Source: Lunularia cruciata
Lineage: Eukaryota > Streptophyta > Marchantiopsida > Lunulariales > Lunulariaceae
Direction: 5' to 3'
Assembly (NCBI GenBank): GCA_948567375.1
Contig: OX419761.1
Span: 46,378,501-46,442,500, forward strand
Length of the DNA: 64,000 nucleotides
Part shown: in pieces, positions 33,453 to 45,625 of the stretch
How positions within the stretch are numbered: the first letter of the stretch is position 1
Layout: each line of letters begins with the position of its first letter
Translations under genes and position numbers: made by a program
Notes under the pieces: generated by a model
Told to the model about the DNA's origin: nothing
The model's database searches: none
The model's input: the letters and a program-made list of their open reading frames with translations, nothing else

Positions 33453-33794
33453 TGTAAAAATATGGAGTTTAGCAACATAGTTAGTAAGGCTAAAAAAGTA
33501 GAGAATAAGCCAAATTAGCCCAAAATATTCTAGAAGCTTCCAACTAGCTTAGCTTGCATGCCAAGTAGATAGCTTCTAGAAGGAAGTTTCTTGAGAAGCT
33601 TCTTGGTTTACTTGGCTTGCACTCTAAGAAAGCAGCTCAAGGAAACTTTTGAGAAGCTTCTCAAGGGCCTTGTATGCTAACTATAAATACCAAAGCCAAA
33701 GCTCATGCTAGGCATTCGGAATTTTTCCCACATTCAAGTGTCCCAATGTGAGTTTCCATTCTCTTATTTCTCTCCTCGGTCCTGGTCTTTTACA
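33453..33794 (+). repeat. A2 3' LTR (342 bp)
   Basis: It starts TGTAAAAATATGG after the tract GGGGTGGAAGAATA and ends GGTCTTTTACA. A three-module TTCTAGAAGCTTC array is kept at 33528-33540. It is followed by family E 3' sequence. Confidence 0.9.
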
Positions 33795-34452
33795 TGGCTT
33801 CTTATCTTTGGCCCACCATAGGGTATACCATATACTTGGAATAGATGGCTATCAAGAGTTAGAAGGACCTAATTGCTAGCTAGGGGGGAGATTGTGGTAC
33901 TTTAGAGTCCATGTATGAGTTATATGTGAGTTGTGCTTCTATAGTGTGTGATGTTGATAGTGATATTGATAGTGATGTATGTTATGTAGCAATGTATACA
34001 CGCACAACAACAATCACGCCATATGGAGTATCATATCTAGATTGCTCGGACATTGGAGTAGTAGTGATAGTAGTTAGAGGTATTTTGGCAATTACTCATA
34101 AACTACTTCTTGACAATTGGATTTTGTGTTTGGGGCATGGACTACATGGTGGGGCCTACCATCACTTGCACCATCGGGTGTGTCATCAGCAGGACCATTG
34201 GGGTGAGACCTAGGTCAAAATCAAGAGTATACCCTAGAAGTGTAGCTCCAGAGAGCTCATTTCTTTGTTATTGAAACTTTGAGTTCTTAACTAGAGTGGA
34301 TAGAAAGCCGGCGAGCATCACTTGGAATCTCTTAGCTAAAGTGGGTGTGGCTTGATTGTAATCAATGTCCAATTGTTGGTAGATTATGGAGTGACAAATC
34401 AAGTTTTGATCTGATTGAGTGTGATTAGAGTTGTGTAAATGAACTGATTAAT
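33795..34452 (+). repeat. Family E 3' end, polypurine tract and LTR
   Basis: 33795-33892 is E 3' untranslated sequence ending in the tract GCTAGGGGGGAGAT. The LTR starts TGTGGTACTTTAGAG at 33893 and runs about 560 bp to where a second copy of its start appears at 34453. The LTR contains small ORFs (33911-34213) of no apparent meaning. The assignment to E rests on collinearity with the PHD-finger end across A2. Confidence 0.65.
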
Positions 34453-34560
34453 TATGGTACTTTAGAGTCCATGTATGACTTATGTATGAGTTGTGCTTCT
34501 AGAGTGTGTGATGTTGAAAGCAATGTATATTGTGTAGCAATGTAGATACGCAAGACAGCC
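34453..34560 (+). repeat. Second, partial copy of the E LTR start
   Basis: About 105 bp repeat the first part of the LTR at 33893 (TATGGTACTTTAGAGTCC onward) and then break off into a D-like LTR fragment. The two copies lie head to tail about 560 bp apart. Confidence 0.8.
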
Positions 34561-34735
34561 CACAAGCCTTGCTAGTGTGGAATTTTCTATAAGCCAAAGA
34601 TAGCCTATATGAAGAAATCATTGACTTAGTTGGTAGGTGAAGATATGACCATCTACCCATGGGATTATACCCATGTGTTTCAATTCCTTTAGACTTTTTG
34701 ACTTTATTTGACTTTTATTTCTAAAATACAATAGC
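34556..34735 (+). repeat. Diverged family D-like LTR fragment
   Basis: About 180 bp resembling the middle of the D LTR in plus orientation (compare 18905-19075), for example AGCCAAAGATAGCC and ACTTTTTGACTTTATTTGAC. It is much more diverged than the other D LTRs in the window, so older or of a sister family. Confidence 0.7.
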
Positions 34736-35275
34736 GTATGGAGAATGCCAAGAACAGGTTGTGTATAGCCCAAAATGGATGGAAACAATATGTAGATGTA
34801 TATCATTGGTACATGGAGTTTAAAGTTGGGGATCAAGTGTGGTTGTCCACAACCAACATTGGTTGGTTGGCCCTTGTAAGTTCAAAATTTTCTTTACTAG
34901 TACTTTTCCCATTATCCAACAAGTCACAATAGTGGCTTATCACCTTGAGCTACCTCCACACATGAAGATTGATCTTGTGTTCCACATTTCTTTGCTACAA
35001 CATTTATGCACTCCGACCTCCACACTTTCCTTCCATGCAAGAAGTTCAACCTTGTCTGCACTCATTGATGGAATAGACAAATATAAAGTAGAGTGCATTC
35101 TCCAAAACTTTATCCAAGGTACACGCCATCAACGGGTGAAATATCTTGTACAATGGAAAGGATACTCATTCTATAAGGCAATCTAGAACCTATAGCTAAC
35201 TTGACCAATGCATTGGTGTTAGTGCAATCTTTTGAGCAATAGCTTATAGCAAGTATGTTGTCTCTTAAATGGTGG
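34736..35275 (+). pseudogene. Family G chromovirus integrase tail and chromodomain
   Basis: This is the 3' end of another Ty3/gypsy chromovirus pol, plus strand. Open blocks are 34738-34932 (RLCIAQNGWKQYVD and FKVGDQVWLST, the basic linker and GPF-side region) and 34839-35186 (VFHISLLQHL, then a chromodomain YKVECILQNF, VKYLVQWKGYSF). The two frames overlap and need a frameshift. A tract AATGGTGGAGGTTTA follows at about 35268. The sequence differs clearly from family A, and upstream pol is absent. Confidence 0.75.
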
Positions 35276-35280
35276 AGGTT

Positions 35281-35890
35281 TATAATACCATTAGCTAGAG
35301 AAATTATCTAAAAGTGAAAATTAGCTATATAATATCTTTAGAGATGTTATAAATTTCGGTCTAAATGGATCAGATAGAGGAGTCACCAAAAGAGGACTTC
35401 CACTAATAAGGCAAAGCCAAAAACACACCAAAAACTTTAGTCAATTTTGGAGGCCTAAATGAAAGAATTACGCCTCAAAAATAGAATTTTATATCCTTGG
35501 GAAGAAAATGTGTTTCCTTCCTCCTCTCCTTTCTTTACTTTGTCTTGTCAAGATCATTCTAATGAGACTACTTCTATTTTGTTATGAGCTTTCTATAAAA
35601 ATATTCCCAAAATATTGCCTTGGTCAAACTTATTTGACCAATGATATGGAACTAGGGTTGACATATCACCAATCCATATAGCTAATATTAGGGTGTAGCT
35701 TATTGACATACCACCAATCCACATAGCTAATCTAAGGATATAGCTCATTGACATGTCACCAATCCATATATCTAAAATGCCCCTACTTTTTGGTTCCGTG
35801 GTATTTCCAATGCTCCAAACCAAATAAATTCCTCTTTGAATTACTTTGCTTTTTTGGAACCCCTAGGAATCATAAATCCTGATCAAGTGA
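35281..35890 (+). repeat. Family G LTR, plus orientation
   Basis: This follows the polypurine-like tract. It is related to the inverted copy at 42985-43561 (shared blocks AATTTTGGAGGCCTAAA and GTGAAAATTAGCT/GGCT). It contains a 45-bp tandem repeat (units at 35660, 35705 and 35750, GACATATCACCAATCCATA). The right end is not sharply defined. Confidence 0.65.
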
Positions 35891-36299
35891 AAATCTCCAC
35901 ATTTTGTACTCAAAGACTTATGCTCCTATTATGAAAATCCTCAACTCTACTCATGCACATACGTCCTTCCAATATTCAAGACAAAGTGATGAAAAACTAC
36001 AAAGAACTGCACTTTGGGTTATACACAACGTTGCAATGAAAGTAAACTCCAAAATTTTGGGCCAAAACCTTATCTACAATTTCCTACTTTGCACAAAGGG
36101 TCTTAATGATAAGCAGATTTTCATATAACCTCTTATCTCTAAATTAGGATACTAATCCTGTCTTATCATCATCTAACCAACTAATTAAACTTATGACATG
36201 TGTCATGAAAGGTGTCAAATCCTCCCAAAAGTTGATTTGAATTACACTCTCTAGAGTGGTACTCAACCAAATCATTTCCTCCAAGAAATTATGTACAAG

Positions 36300-36815
36300 A
36301 CCAAGTGCATTCTTCTTGAAGTTGAGGTGCAAGTCAGAAGTCCTTCTTACTAAATGTTATACAATAGGCAGATGGTATTCTTTCTGAAGTTGAGGTGCAA
36401 GGCCAAAGGCATTTGGTCTACTCGTATCTTACAATCTACAAGGAAAATTCCTTAATAGCAAAGTCATTCTGTTGCAAAAATTTACAACTCCAAAGGCATT
36501 CTTCATGCCAAATTACTTCCTCCTTGAACGTCTATACAACTCTCATGGCACTCCTCTTGAAGTATTTACAACACCAAAAGCCTTCCTCCTTGGAGGTCTA
36601 TACAACTCAAATGCACTCCTCTTGAAATATTTAAAATGTTGATGTCCTTCCTCCTTGAAGGTTTGTAAAATATCAAAGGTACTCTTCCTCAAAGTATTTA
36701 CAACTACTAATGATTTCCTTGTTGAAGATCTATCTTACAGAAGGCCTTCCCAGCAAAAAGTATGTATAATGTTGAAGGCACTCTTGCACAAAGGTTTTCT
36801 AAAACTTCACGTGCT
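36300..36815. repeat. Degenerate tandem repeat, about 37-bp units
   Basis: Alternating units such as TTCCTCCTTGAAGGTCTATA and TCCTCTTGAAGTATTTACAAC repeat with a period near 37 bp (dimer about 75 bp) and heavy divergence. The short ORFs here (36395-36625 and 36655-36897) merely reflect the repeat. Confidence 0.75.
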
Positions 36816-39800
36816 TGTAACTTGTTGGATATCTCCAAATGTTGTGAGTTGGTTTCATTGGAAAGCACTTGAAAAGACAGTATATTTCTTCATATAGAAC
36901 TGTAGTCATAAAGATATTAGCCCCAAAGTACATGTAAAAATTTCCCTTCGTAGAAGATTCCTTAAGGTAGGAGGATCCTTAGGAAGAAAAACTCTTCATA
37001 CTCAAGTTCTTTGAACATATCTTCTTCATACCTTGGCATGTGAAAAAGATACCAAAGAATACACAAGCAAGAGGTTTCTTCCTTTAACATGAAAACATTC
37101 AATCATATTCTTACCAAAGAAAATGGAAAGAAAACAACATTGCAGATTATTTTTTAAGTGTGCACCACAACACCTTTGAAATAGTTTACTTTCTTTAGTA
37201 GTACTTTTACTTTTTCTAGATTATAAGTTATAATATGGTGATGGTAAATTAGTAAATCAACAAGAAAAACATATCAATGAATTAAGTTTTTTTTATCTTT
37301 AACCAGTGAACTTCAAACATGTAAGTATAAGATATTAAAAATAGTTGCAATAATAGAATTTGGACAAGTATAGAATACTTGAATAGCTAATAATTGAAAC
37401 TTAATCTTGAAACTTACAATTAATTTATTTTTTTAATAATATCATTATATATATATATGTATATCTCTCACTTAAATTACCATAAAAACACCATAATTTT
37501 TCATTGATGCTTCCAATATTAAAGAGAAAGTATATACAATAATACTTGATTCTACTAATATCTAATTTGGTTTGCAAGATCATACATAAGTAAAATTATT
37601 ATTATATCATACTTCTTCACATTTAGATTGATTATTTATTTTATTCATAATATTTCTATTTCTATATAATTTGGTTAATACCAATAATATAGTTTAGCAA
37701 TAACAATTTAGCAATAATACTTTAGTTAGACATCTTTGTTACTCAAAGTTTTATTGGTCTTGATTTCACATACTTTGCTATATGTGTTATGAGAGTAACC
37801 TATGATGTAACAAGTAGCAAGAACTAAGAGTTCAATTCCATAACAAGTCAAAAAAATGAAATAAATTATCAATGTATATTAGTAATGTCTTCCAAAACCA
37901 ATCAATATATTTAGAAACTTGACGGAAAGAAGATGTGAAATTTTGATCAAGTACTCTATGGATGTCTTCCCAAGAAAAGCTCACCTTATCTCAATAATAG
38001 TGAAATATTTTACACTCATTGTAAACTTTACATATACAACTCTCTAACTATACTATAAAAGAATCTTTTTAATAATATGTATAAAGTGGAACTTCAAAAG
38101 ATCCTTAGTTTTAGACTTTTGGACTTTAAAAAAAGGTCTGTCAATTGTTTAGTACAAGTTTTGATGGGAGAAATCTTAAGAAATAATAGATATAAAAAGT
38201 TACATTCTTTTTTGGTCAAAATTTTAATAGAAGTTTTGTAATTAAAACCATAAAGAGATTATTTTTGAACTATCTTTTATGTTTAAGGTAAGAGAATTCT
38301 TTATATAGATGTTAAGAGATAAAAAGACCTATGAAACACCTAAGAATCATGATAAAGCATTCATTTATAATAAAAATAGGTGGATTTGTGTAAATTTAGA
38401 ATATTGGATTTTTTAATATGGAAGGTTTTCTTTTGTTAATAGATCCCAACAAAGCACTCTAAGTAAAGAAATCTTTCATATTGAAGTAAAGAGTAGAATG
38501 CTCTAAGTAGATCTTCAAGAAGAATTCCTTTACTTTTGAAGTTAGAAGGTTTGTTGAAATTGGAGAGTGGGGATTACTTTGCAAGAAAAAATTATTTACA
38601 TGTGATAAAAATCCAAAGATTCTCCATGATTAAAGAATCCATAAACCTTCTATCATTCAATAGAGAGCTCTTTGTGTACAAATTTAAACAAGTAAATAAA
38701 TATTTCAACATCAAAAATTACAAAATTAACAAAGCTACCATCGCTTGGTTAGAGCTGAATTTGGGTTCTTTAAATTACAAAAGCTCAAGAAATTCCTCAT
38801 TATTTGATCTTTATTTAAACTGAAAGGCTATAGTTTTTGTGAACTTTTCATATCAAGGAGCTCATGGAACCCTAATCAAAAAATATATAAAATAATTAAA
38901 TTCTATTTCTAAATTGAAGCATTAAATATTTAAATTAATTATTATTTGATTGAAAATTTTTGGTTCTTTATTATTGACCTGGATTTTATCTTAGAATCTA
39001 AAATATCATATTGATATCAATAAAAAATCATTAAATAGGCTAATAACCTTGTCAAAGATGTCAAAAATATTATCAATCACTCCAACAAAGTTTTCTTGAG
39101 TTTGTTAAGACTTTTTTAACTTAATTGGAGTGTGGAACAATATCAATAGCTTGATGAGCAACTTTGCTTATATTGTATTAAACGTCAAAAAATTCTTATT
39201 ATAACAAAAATCTCATTACTTATATTTACATTGATTTTACACTTTTTTTTCTCTACTACTTTTTTTTCTCTCTCTTTTTTTCCTTAAGTTGAGGCATATT
39301 ATTATATTATGAGAATGTACGGAGTGATTAGACATTTTGAACTTAAGTTTACTTTTTAAAGTAAAGTTTCTACTTCTACAAGATCTTTTAATTGCATAAA
39401 ATTTAGATGTGAGATGTTATATCTTTAAATGAGATATTTATTCAAATTCTAGTTTCAAAAACATGGTTATATTTCATATTGATGGTAAGTGATTAATTTC
39501 CTATGATTTGATTTGAGAAATAATAATTTTATATACTTGAATATTTTTTAGAATGATATATATATATATATATATTTATTTATTTATACATATTTATACA
39601 TATTTATACATATATATAGTGGTATTTCCATAGTGATCGAACTCTTTTGTATAAAAAATATCTCCAATATTGTGGAGATTTGTCTTGGTAAGCCTTCAAA
39701 CTAACATTTTTTCAACATATTGAAAATGGGTATAAAATTGCTAAAAATTTGGATATTATACAGATATTTAATTATTCTGTATTAGCTCTCTACAATTTAT

Positions 39801-42800
39801 CCTAGTGCTTTCTTTAATTATAAGAGTCTATTAAGCAATAACTGGAAATTTAATTTAATTTTATATAATAATACACCAATATTATATCAAATCTCTTGAA
39901 TCATTTGACTTTCAGCCACTAGTGCCCAATGTACTTGTAACTTATGAAGTTTACTCCTATTGTAGAGTTCCAGTCATCCACTAAAGAAACCATGAATATA
40001 TATTAACTATTAATTCATAAAATAACTTGTATTTTTACCTTATTTGACATATTCTGGTCTAAAATCAGTACTTTGTGATTTTTTGATAGCTTTATACGTT
40101 TTTGTACTATACCAAATAAAGCAATTATGTGGAAATTTATTTGGTGACAAATATTACCAAGAAATGGATGTATATATAACCTTTTCAATAATCCAAATTA
40201 TGACTCTTTCTCTTCTTTGTACATTTTTTTTCATTAGCTACTTACCATAAGCATGAAACCAAGATGTTACCAAGATAACATCTGGATTTTAGTCTAGCAT
40301 TGTAGTGTACTTAATTACTGAAGAGTGATTACTCTTGCAATAGTGATGCGGGTTTGACATAATGCTGTTTTACTAAATATGTCAATTCTGAATATATAAT
40401 TTAATTTTGAACAATTCTACACATATCATTTTATCCGTCTCTCAATAATATTTCTTAAACCACAATAAAATCTCTGTTGATAAAAACCTTGGATTCTATT
40501 CCAAATAACTAATTAGATTTCCATAGAGCTAAAAGTTTATGAGTCTATTTTTCACAATTTACAACTTTTTGCATTTTCAAATGCACTATAGTTAGAAATT
40601 TACACGAGTAAAAAGGTGTTTTTATATGAAAATTATGACCAAAGGTGGAAAAATCTATGTAATATTCGCTTTTATATTTTCCTGATCATTTTAAAGAATA
40701 TCTAGAACAATTTTTCAGTTGATCGTTAATTTGGTTGAAATCAATGATGGAGTCCTTTTAGTCCACTAGAGGTTATGTTGTTTCACAATAGCATAAAGTT
40801 TTTAGTAATATTTCTCTTAAGAAAGTTCCAATTAATTAGAAACCCCGATTCCCTGACAACAACACTTACAAACCGAGATTTGGTAAAAGTCTATAGTTGG
40901 AAGCACTAGAGGACAATATCTATGATTGAAGTTGATTCAAATAGTTAAGTAGTTATAAAGGAAGAACAGAAATGCAAATCCAAGGAATCCATAGTGACAA
41001 GAAAACGACAAATTCATAAATAACATTAATTAAATCATAAAATACCATAATAAAAAAGGATGAAAAGGTAAAAAGTAACGAAGAGAGGAATAAAGAAGAA
41101 GAAGAGAGAAAAGAAGAGTATCTATTCGATATGGTGAGTTGAAATAATTATAAAAATAGCTCACTAAAGTTAGATATAATATTTCTACTTATGTTAGATG
41201 ACATGCATTTTTCATGGAACAAAGTCATGGTGCTTGTGATTTACTCTGTCAAGCTTACTCACTTTTTCTAACCTTTAGTTTGTGTTTTCTGATCATTTCC
41301 TTTATTTGAGCAGATTATTTAGGGTACCCTTTCTAAGATGAAATATAGGTGCTGTAAAATGAAAAATATTCCCAATGATGCCGACAATCGAGCTTGAATT
41401 CTCGGTCAATTTTGCAATCCATAAACCTCCCGAAAGTCTTATTTTACTTCTTTTAGAGGATTTATCTCCCTATAAAGCAAAGGAAGTAGAGAACCATACA
41501 ACACCTCCAAACTTTGGTACCCTATGTCAGTATATTCGTTAGATAAGGTCATAATTTTTTTCTTTGTAAAGGTGGAAAGGCCGAAGTGACAAAGGCCATA
41601 TCAATCTTAGACGCACTTTCAGAATCAGTTATATTAATCCTTTTGTCCAGTAGTGCGTCTGAAAAATCAAAACAACTCATGACAATATATGCCCTCGTTA
41701 TGTAAATCATTACGTTCCATACGATTTTCCATAGGAGGTGAATTGTGAATTATTTTGTGTTAGATTAGTAGAGGAAGTGAGCTATCGTAAAATAAACAGT
41801 ACCCCGGTAGGCAGATGGTGCGTTGGATAAGAAGCATTTCAGCTATGTAAATTACAATAGATACAATGGATACGAAATTCACATAAATAAATATATTATA
41901 GTCAATACTGGATGAACTCTATGTTTAATTTATGGTAATTAAAATAGACACTAGATGTGAGATAGAATTGAATTCAATATGTCATTATTGATCGCTTGAT
42001 TATGTTAGGTACATCAATATATTTTTAGATAAAGTTACCATATTTTATGTTGGAATATTGGTCTTGATGTATTTTTAGGTTACCAAGAAGTGAATTTTCT
42101 CCACCTCATAGAGATTGTGCCGGAGTTTATTCGTAGTTTACTTAAGGAATATAAGAGTTGTATAAGATATTAAGATATGCCAAGTAGGTGCCGGTCTCAT
42201 AAGATTTTTCTTGTGTGATAAGGTTTCATTTAGAAGATTTACAAGAGGTATGGAGGTTTTGGTTGAGTTGTTAGATACAATTTGGTTTGTTGGAAAATTC
42301 AAGGAGTTGAGATAGCAAAATATTTGGTTCGAAATCTAACTCTTGATTTATTAGTTTTAATATTTTTAAAAATTCATGTCTGATTTGATTGGATGGATGT
42401 TACAGTCCAAGTGAGGACTTCTACACTAAGTAATAAGATTGATCTGAATTAAAACTGAATTAAATAGAAAATTTACTAAATGAAGTGATAATAGAACCAA
42501 GCACCTAGTAACTTTCAGTCCAAGAAACATCAAAAAACATGAATCTTTGTAATGATACAATTTTGTTTAAATTTGTAATAAAGTAGTAAGAATCTGGCAA
42601 TCTTACAAGGATACAGAGTTGGATATGACTAGAAAACAAGGTAAAGATGTCACAATAATGACAATCTATTATTTCAATTTTAACCTCTTTCGCAAAGTCA
42701 TTCCCAAAAGAATGCTGTCTCACTCCTATTGACATACTACGAAAATATACACAACCACAAATCACTTGCATAGTAAATATAGTCCAAAGGATTCCTAAAG

Positions 42801-42984
42801 GTGATGGATCATTCATAACTAAGATCACTTTGCCTTGGAATTTCCTTATCATCTAAATAACATGACCAAATTCTTGACTACTATCCTCATGATAGACATC
42901 CACAATCTACCATGTGCACCTCCATTACTAACTTTGGATCATATGGGATAAGGCGTCTTATGAGTAGTAGAATAGACCTTGTAA
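36816..42984. other. AT-rich intergenic DNA, no supported gene
   Basis: About 6 kb of strongly AT-rich sequence. ORFs are short (at most 115 codons, 42505-42852 minus) and show no motif I recognise. Notable items are an AT/TTTATACA microsatellite at about 39558-39616, an (AT)n run near 37446, pyrimidine runs near 39241-39290, and a 9-bp inverted repeat AGACGCACT/AGTGCGTCT at 41609-41617 and 41652-41660. No LTR, tRNA or coding domain was seen. Confidence 0.7.
39558..39616. repeat. AT/TTTATACA microsatellite
   Basis: An (AT)n run passes into TTTATTTATT and three TATTTATACA units, then ATATATAT. Confidence 0.95.
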
Positions 42985-43561
42985 TGTTTTGAGGACAAGA
43001 GAACTCACAAGAGAAAACCCAAAAGAAGAAACACAAAACTCACACTCAAAACTCCGATGCCCCAAGTAGCACCTTGTCTTTATTATATATGAAAGAGGAT
43101 ACCTTCAATAGAAGCTCCACCCTTGGATCAGATACATGGATTGGTGACATATCAGCAAGCTCCACCCTTCATTAGTTGCATGCATGGTGAGATTTCAGTT
43201 CTGGTCCTATTTGTTTGGTCAAACAAGCTTTGACCGGAGTGAATCTTTTTGTAAGAATCTCAAAATTGCATGGGTGAGGTACCATTGGAAGCTCTTGACA
43301 AGACAACCAAGAGTAGAGAGAAGGCTAGCCTTTTCCTCTCCCATGCAAATCTGTACACATTTTTGAGGCCTAAATGAGTAGTTTAGGCCTCCAAAATTGG
43401 CTCTAAAATTTTAGGTTTTTTTTGTCTTCTACACTCTTAATAGAAGTAATATTTTGGTAAAAAATCTGGCTGATCTACTTAGTCCATCATATATAATATC
43501 CTTCTAGATGTTACAAAGCCAATTTTCACCTCTAGATAATATGCCTAGCTATTGGTATACA
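42985..43561 (-). repeat. Family G-type LTR, inverted
   Basis: The plus strand starts TGTTTTGAGGACAAG and ends TTGGTATACA, giving TG...CA ends of about 577 bp. It reads in minus orientation relative to the G LTR at 35281. No matching target duplication was found (TGTAA against ATCGT), so it may be a remnant of a longer or rearranged insertion. Confidence 0.6.
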
Positions 43562-43654
43562 ATCGTGTAAACTAAATTAGAGTTAGATCTCCCAAGGGTC
43601 TTATCTCTTCAGCACCTATGACTATAACATAATGTTTCATCCTTCTAATAAAGT

Positions 43655-44080
43655 TGTAACAATATGGAGTTTAATGACTAAGTTAGTAGAGCTAACAAAG
43701 TAGCAAATAAGACAAATTAGCATAGAATATTTTACAAGTATCTAGGAAGCTTCTTGTGGAGCTTCTCGGCTAGCTTAGCTTGCACCCCAAGTAGATAGCT
43801 TCTAGAAAGAATCTTCTAGAAGCTTCCAACTAGCTTAGCTTGCACACCAAGTAAGCGGTTTATAGAAGAAAGCTTCTTTAGAATCTTCTCGATTAACTTG
43901 GCTTGCACTCCAAGAAAGTGGCTCAAGGAAGCTTCTTGAGAAGCTTCTCAAGAGCCTTGTAGGATCCTTATAAATACAAGAGCCAAAACTCATGCTAGGC
44001 ATTCTGAGTTTACCCATATTCAAGTATCCCATTGTGATCTTTCATTCTCCTATTTCTCTCCTTGGTCTTGGTCTTTTACA
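43655..44080 (+). repeat. A4 5' LTR
   Basis: 426 bp, TGTAACAATATGG to GGTCTTTTACA, with TATAAA at 43969-43974. GAA/TTC modules lie at 43814-43826 (TTCTAGAAGCTTC) and as GAAGCTTCTTGAGAAGCTTC at about 43929-43948. Confidence 0.95.
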
Positions 44081-44081
44081 T

Positions 44082-44093
44082 TGGTATCAGAGC
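44082..44093 (+). other. A4 primer-binding site (intact)
   Basis: TGGTATCAGAGC, a perfect complement to the initiator tRNA-Met 3' end, begins two bases after the LTR. Confidence 0.9.
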
Positions 44094-44353
44094 TAGAATG
44101 CAATAAATGGAATTTATGGACCACCAAATCCACTTCCGCCAAACCATTGGGATTTTTGTATCTAGGTACTATCCAAGCATCGTTTCACATAATTCATCAC
44201 CTTGCGCTTTGGGCAAAAGATTTTGCATATGATCACCTTGTTTGAGGAACCCTTGATACTTCAGATTGTAACTTATGGAGAACGATGGACGTGTTGCATC
44301 TATGTGTTAATAAATTAGATAAACTAGAAGTAGTGGGATAAAGAGTAGTAGCC

Positions 44354-44898
44354 ATGGCGGTAATACCAGATGTTATCATTGCTATGCAATAACAAATTGA
44401 GCACCTTACTTGATTATTGGATGAATGAGACCAAAAATGACAAAAGCACATAGAGAGAGCACCAATTTGAGATGGAGAAGATTAAATTCGATTTCCAAAA
44501 CCCAAGGTGTTTGAATGTAAGAATCTTTTGAGCATAGTGGAGAATTTTTTGTTTGACTGCAAATATTACTTTGAAGCTACCAATCTTCAAGATGAATGGA
44601 AATAGATTCTCTTGGCTTCTAGCAAATTAGATGGTATGGAAAAAATTTGGTGGAAATTTTGAGTGGAGCAAGCTGAACATAGATTGTTGCACCAATCTTG
44701 ACATTGGCAGAATTCAAAGATGCAATACTTGGTCCATTTCAAACTATAAATGCCACCCAAACCGTATGAGATAAATTGGTGGAGTTGAAGCAAATTGGCT
44801 TTGTAAGGAGCTACATACGCAATTTTAGAACATTATTAGCATATTCCACATAGACAAGAAGGTGAAGTTTTGGATCAATTTGTGAGGGGCTTGAAGTC
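44354..44898 (+). pseudogene. A4 gag, 5' portion (cut by D1)
   Basis: Family A gag from the ATG at 44354 (GCCATGG context). It is collinear with A1 and A2 gag and contains several stops, for example a TAA about 12 codons in (near 44390). It ends at the D1 insertion in the RGLKS block, and the rest of gag continues at 52701. Confidence 0.8.
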
Positions 44899-45577
44899 TG
44901 TGAGCCGGCCTGTCTCTCACTCAGGATGAACCTCTGATGGCTATTATGGTAGCGCACCATGGACTAAGAAGGCAAGGAACCCCAACTCCATCATACTCCT
45001 CCAAGGCTAACACTCCAAGACTCAAGACATTGCTCACTAGAGAACTCAATGAGAGAGAGATAGTTGCAAATGAAAGGATGATGAGTACCTCCTCACTCCT
45101 TGTTTATATACTTGTGAAATAGTTACGTACCAAAGTTACTAATTACCGTAGTAACTCAAGTTACTAGACTAAAAGTCAAGTAAAGTCAAAAAGTAGAAAG
45201 GAATATCCATTCACATGGGCATATTCCCCTTATCTTGACCCAACCACTAAAGCAAGGATTCCTTCACATGGGCTATCCTTGGACTAAAGAAGAATCCAAA
45301 ACAAAAAGGCTTGCGGGCCCAAGAGTTCTCAACTCTTTCCCCAAAGCCAAACACCTAGGAATAATACCAAGTCAACACACTAAAATCCAAAATAGTGGTG
45401 CTCATCTTTTCTACTTCCTCTAAAGTAAGGTCCCATCTATCTTAGCTATGACTAACTTTAGCTAACCATGACTAATATAGAACCATCCTTTATCTCTATA
45501 TAAATAATATCTCTTAAGTACTTGTAATACCAAGCTAAATATCACAATACCACACACATGCACAAATGGGTGTTACA
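44899..45577 (-). repeat. D1 3' LTR
   Basis: 679 bp. On the minus strand it reads TGTAACACCCATTTG to GGCCGGCTCACA. A TATA-type TTATTTATATAGAG lies in the first quarter. It is preceded on the minus strand by the polypurine tract. Confidence 0.96.
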
Positions 45578-45589
45578 TTTACCCCCGGA
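45578..45589 (-). other. D1 polypurine tract
   Basis: On the minus strand CCGGGGGTAAA lies immediately before the 3' LTR. It primes plus-strand DNA synthesis in LTR retrotransposons and is also seen at D3 and D4. Confidence 0.75.
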
Positions 45590-45625
45590 CTAAGTTTTCA
45601 CTTTGTCCTCAAAGTGAAGGTCTCT

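Larger units (their letters stand above)
14850..33794 (+). mobile_element. A2: family A chromovirus broken by F and a D cluster
   Basis: This is an old family A element spread over 19 kb by nested insertions. Its pieces are 5' LTR 14850-15202, gag and protease 15472-17136, start of reverse transcriptase 21178-21639, RNase H to chromodomain 31453-33420, and 3' LTR 33453-33794. About 410 bp of reverse transcriptase between the last two blocks is missing, lost at the D cluster. The immediate flanks (CGGCA and TGGCT) match at only 3 of 5 bases, so the TSD is not clean. The sequence outside both ends is consistent with the 3' end of E. Both LTRs are shortened by deletions relative to the 426-bp form. 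Confidence 0.75.

Noticed and set aside
36395-36897. ORFs of 76 and 80 codons in the 37-bp repeat
   Set aside because: Reflect the tandem repeat and lack conserved codon structure.
41609-41660. 9-bp inverted repeat AGACGCACT/AGTGCGTCT with a 34-base loop
   Set aside because: Could be a terminator-like hairpin or a transposon end, but no flanking duplication or second copy was seen, so it is not called.
42505-42852. 115-codon minus-strand ORF in AT-rich DNA
   Set aside because: No domain, composition typical of random AT-rich frames, no partner frame nearby.
44937-45423. Small ORFs of 61 and 62 codons on the strand opposite D1, repeated in every D LTR (for example 44937, 45235, 52060, 52358, 27599, 19115 minus, 18801 minus)
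   Set aside because: They recur only because the LTR recurs. They run antisense to the element, have no motif, and differ among copies as the LTR does, so they are most likely chance frames.
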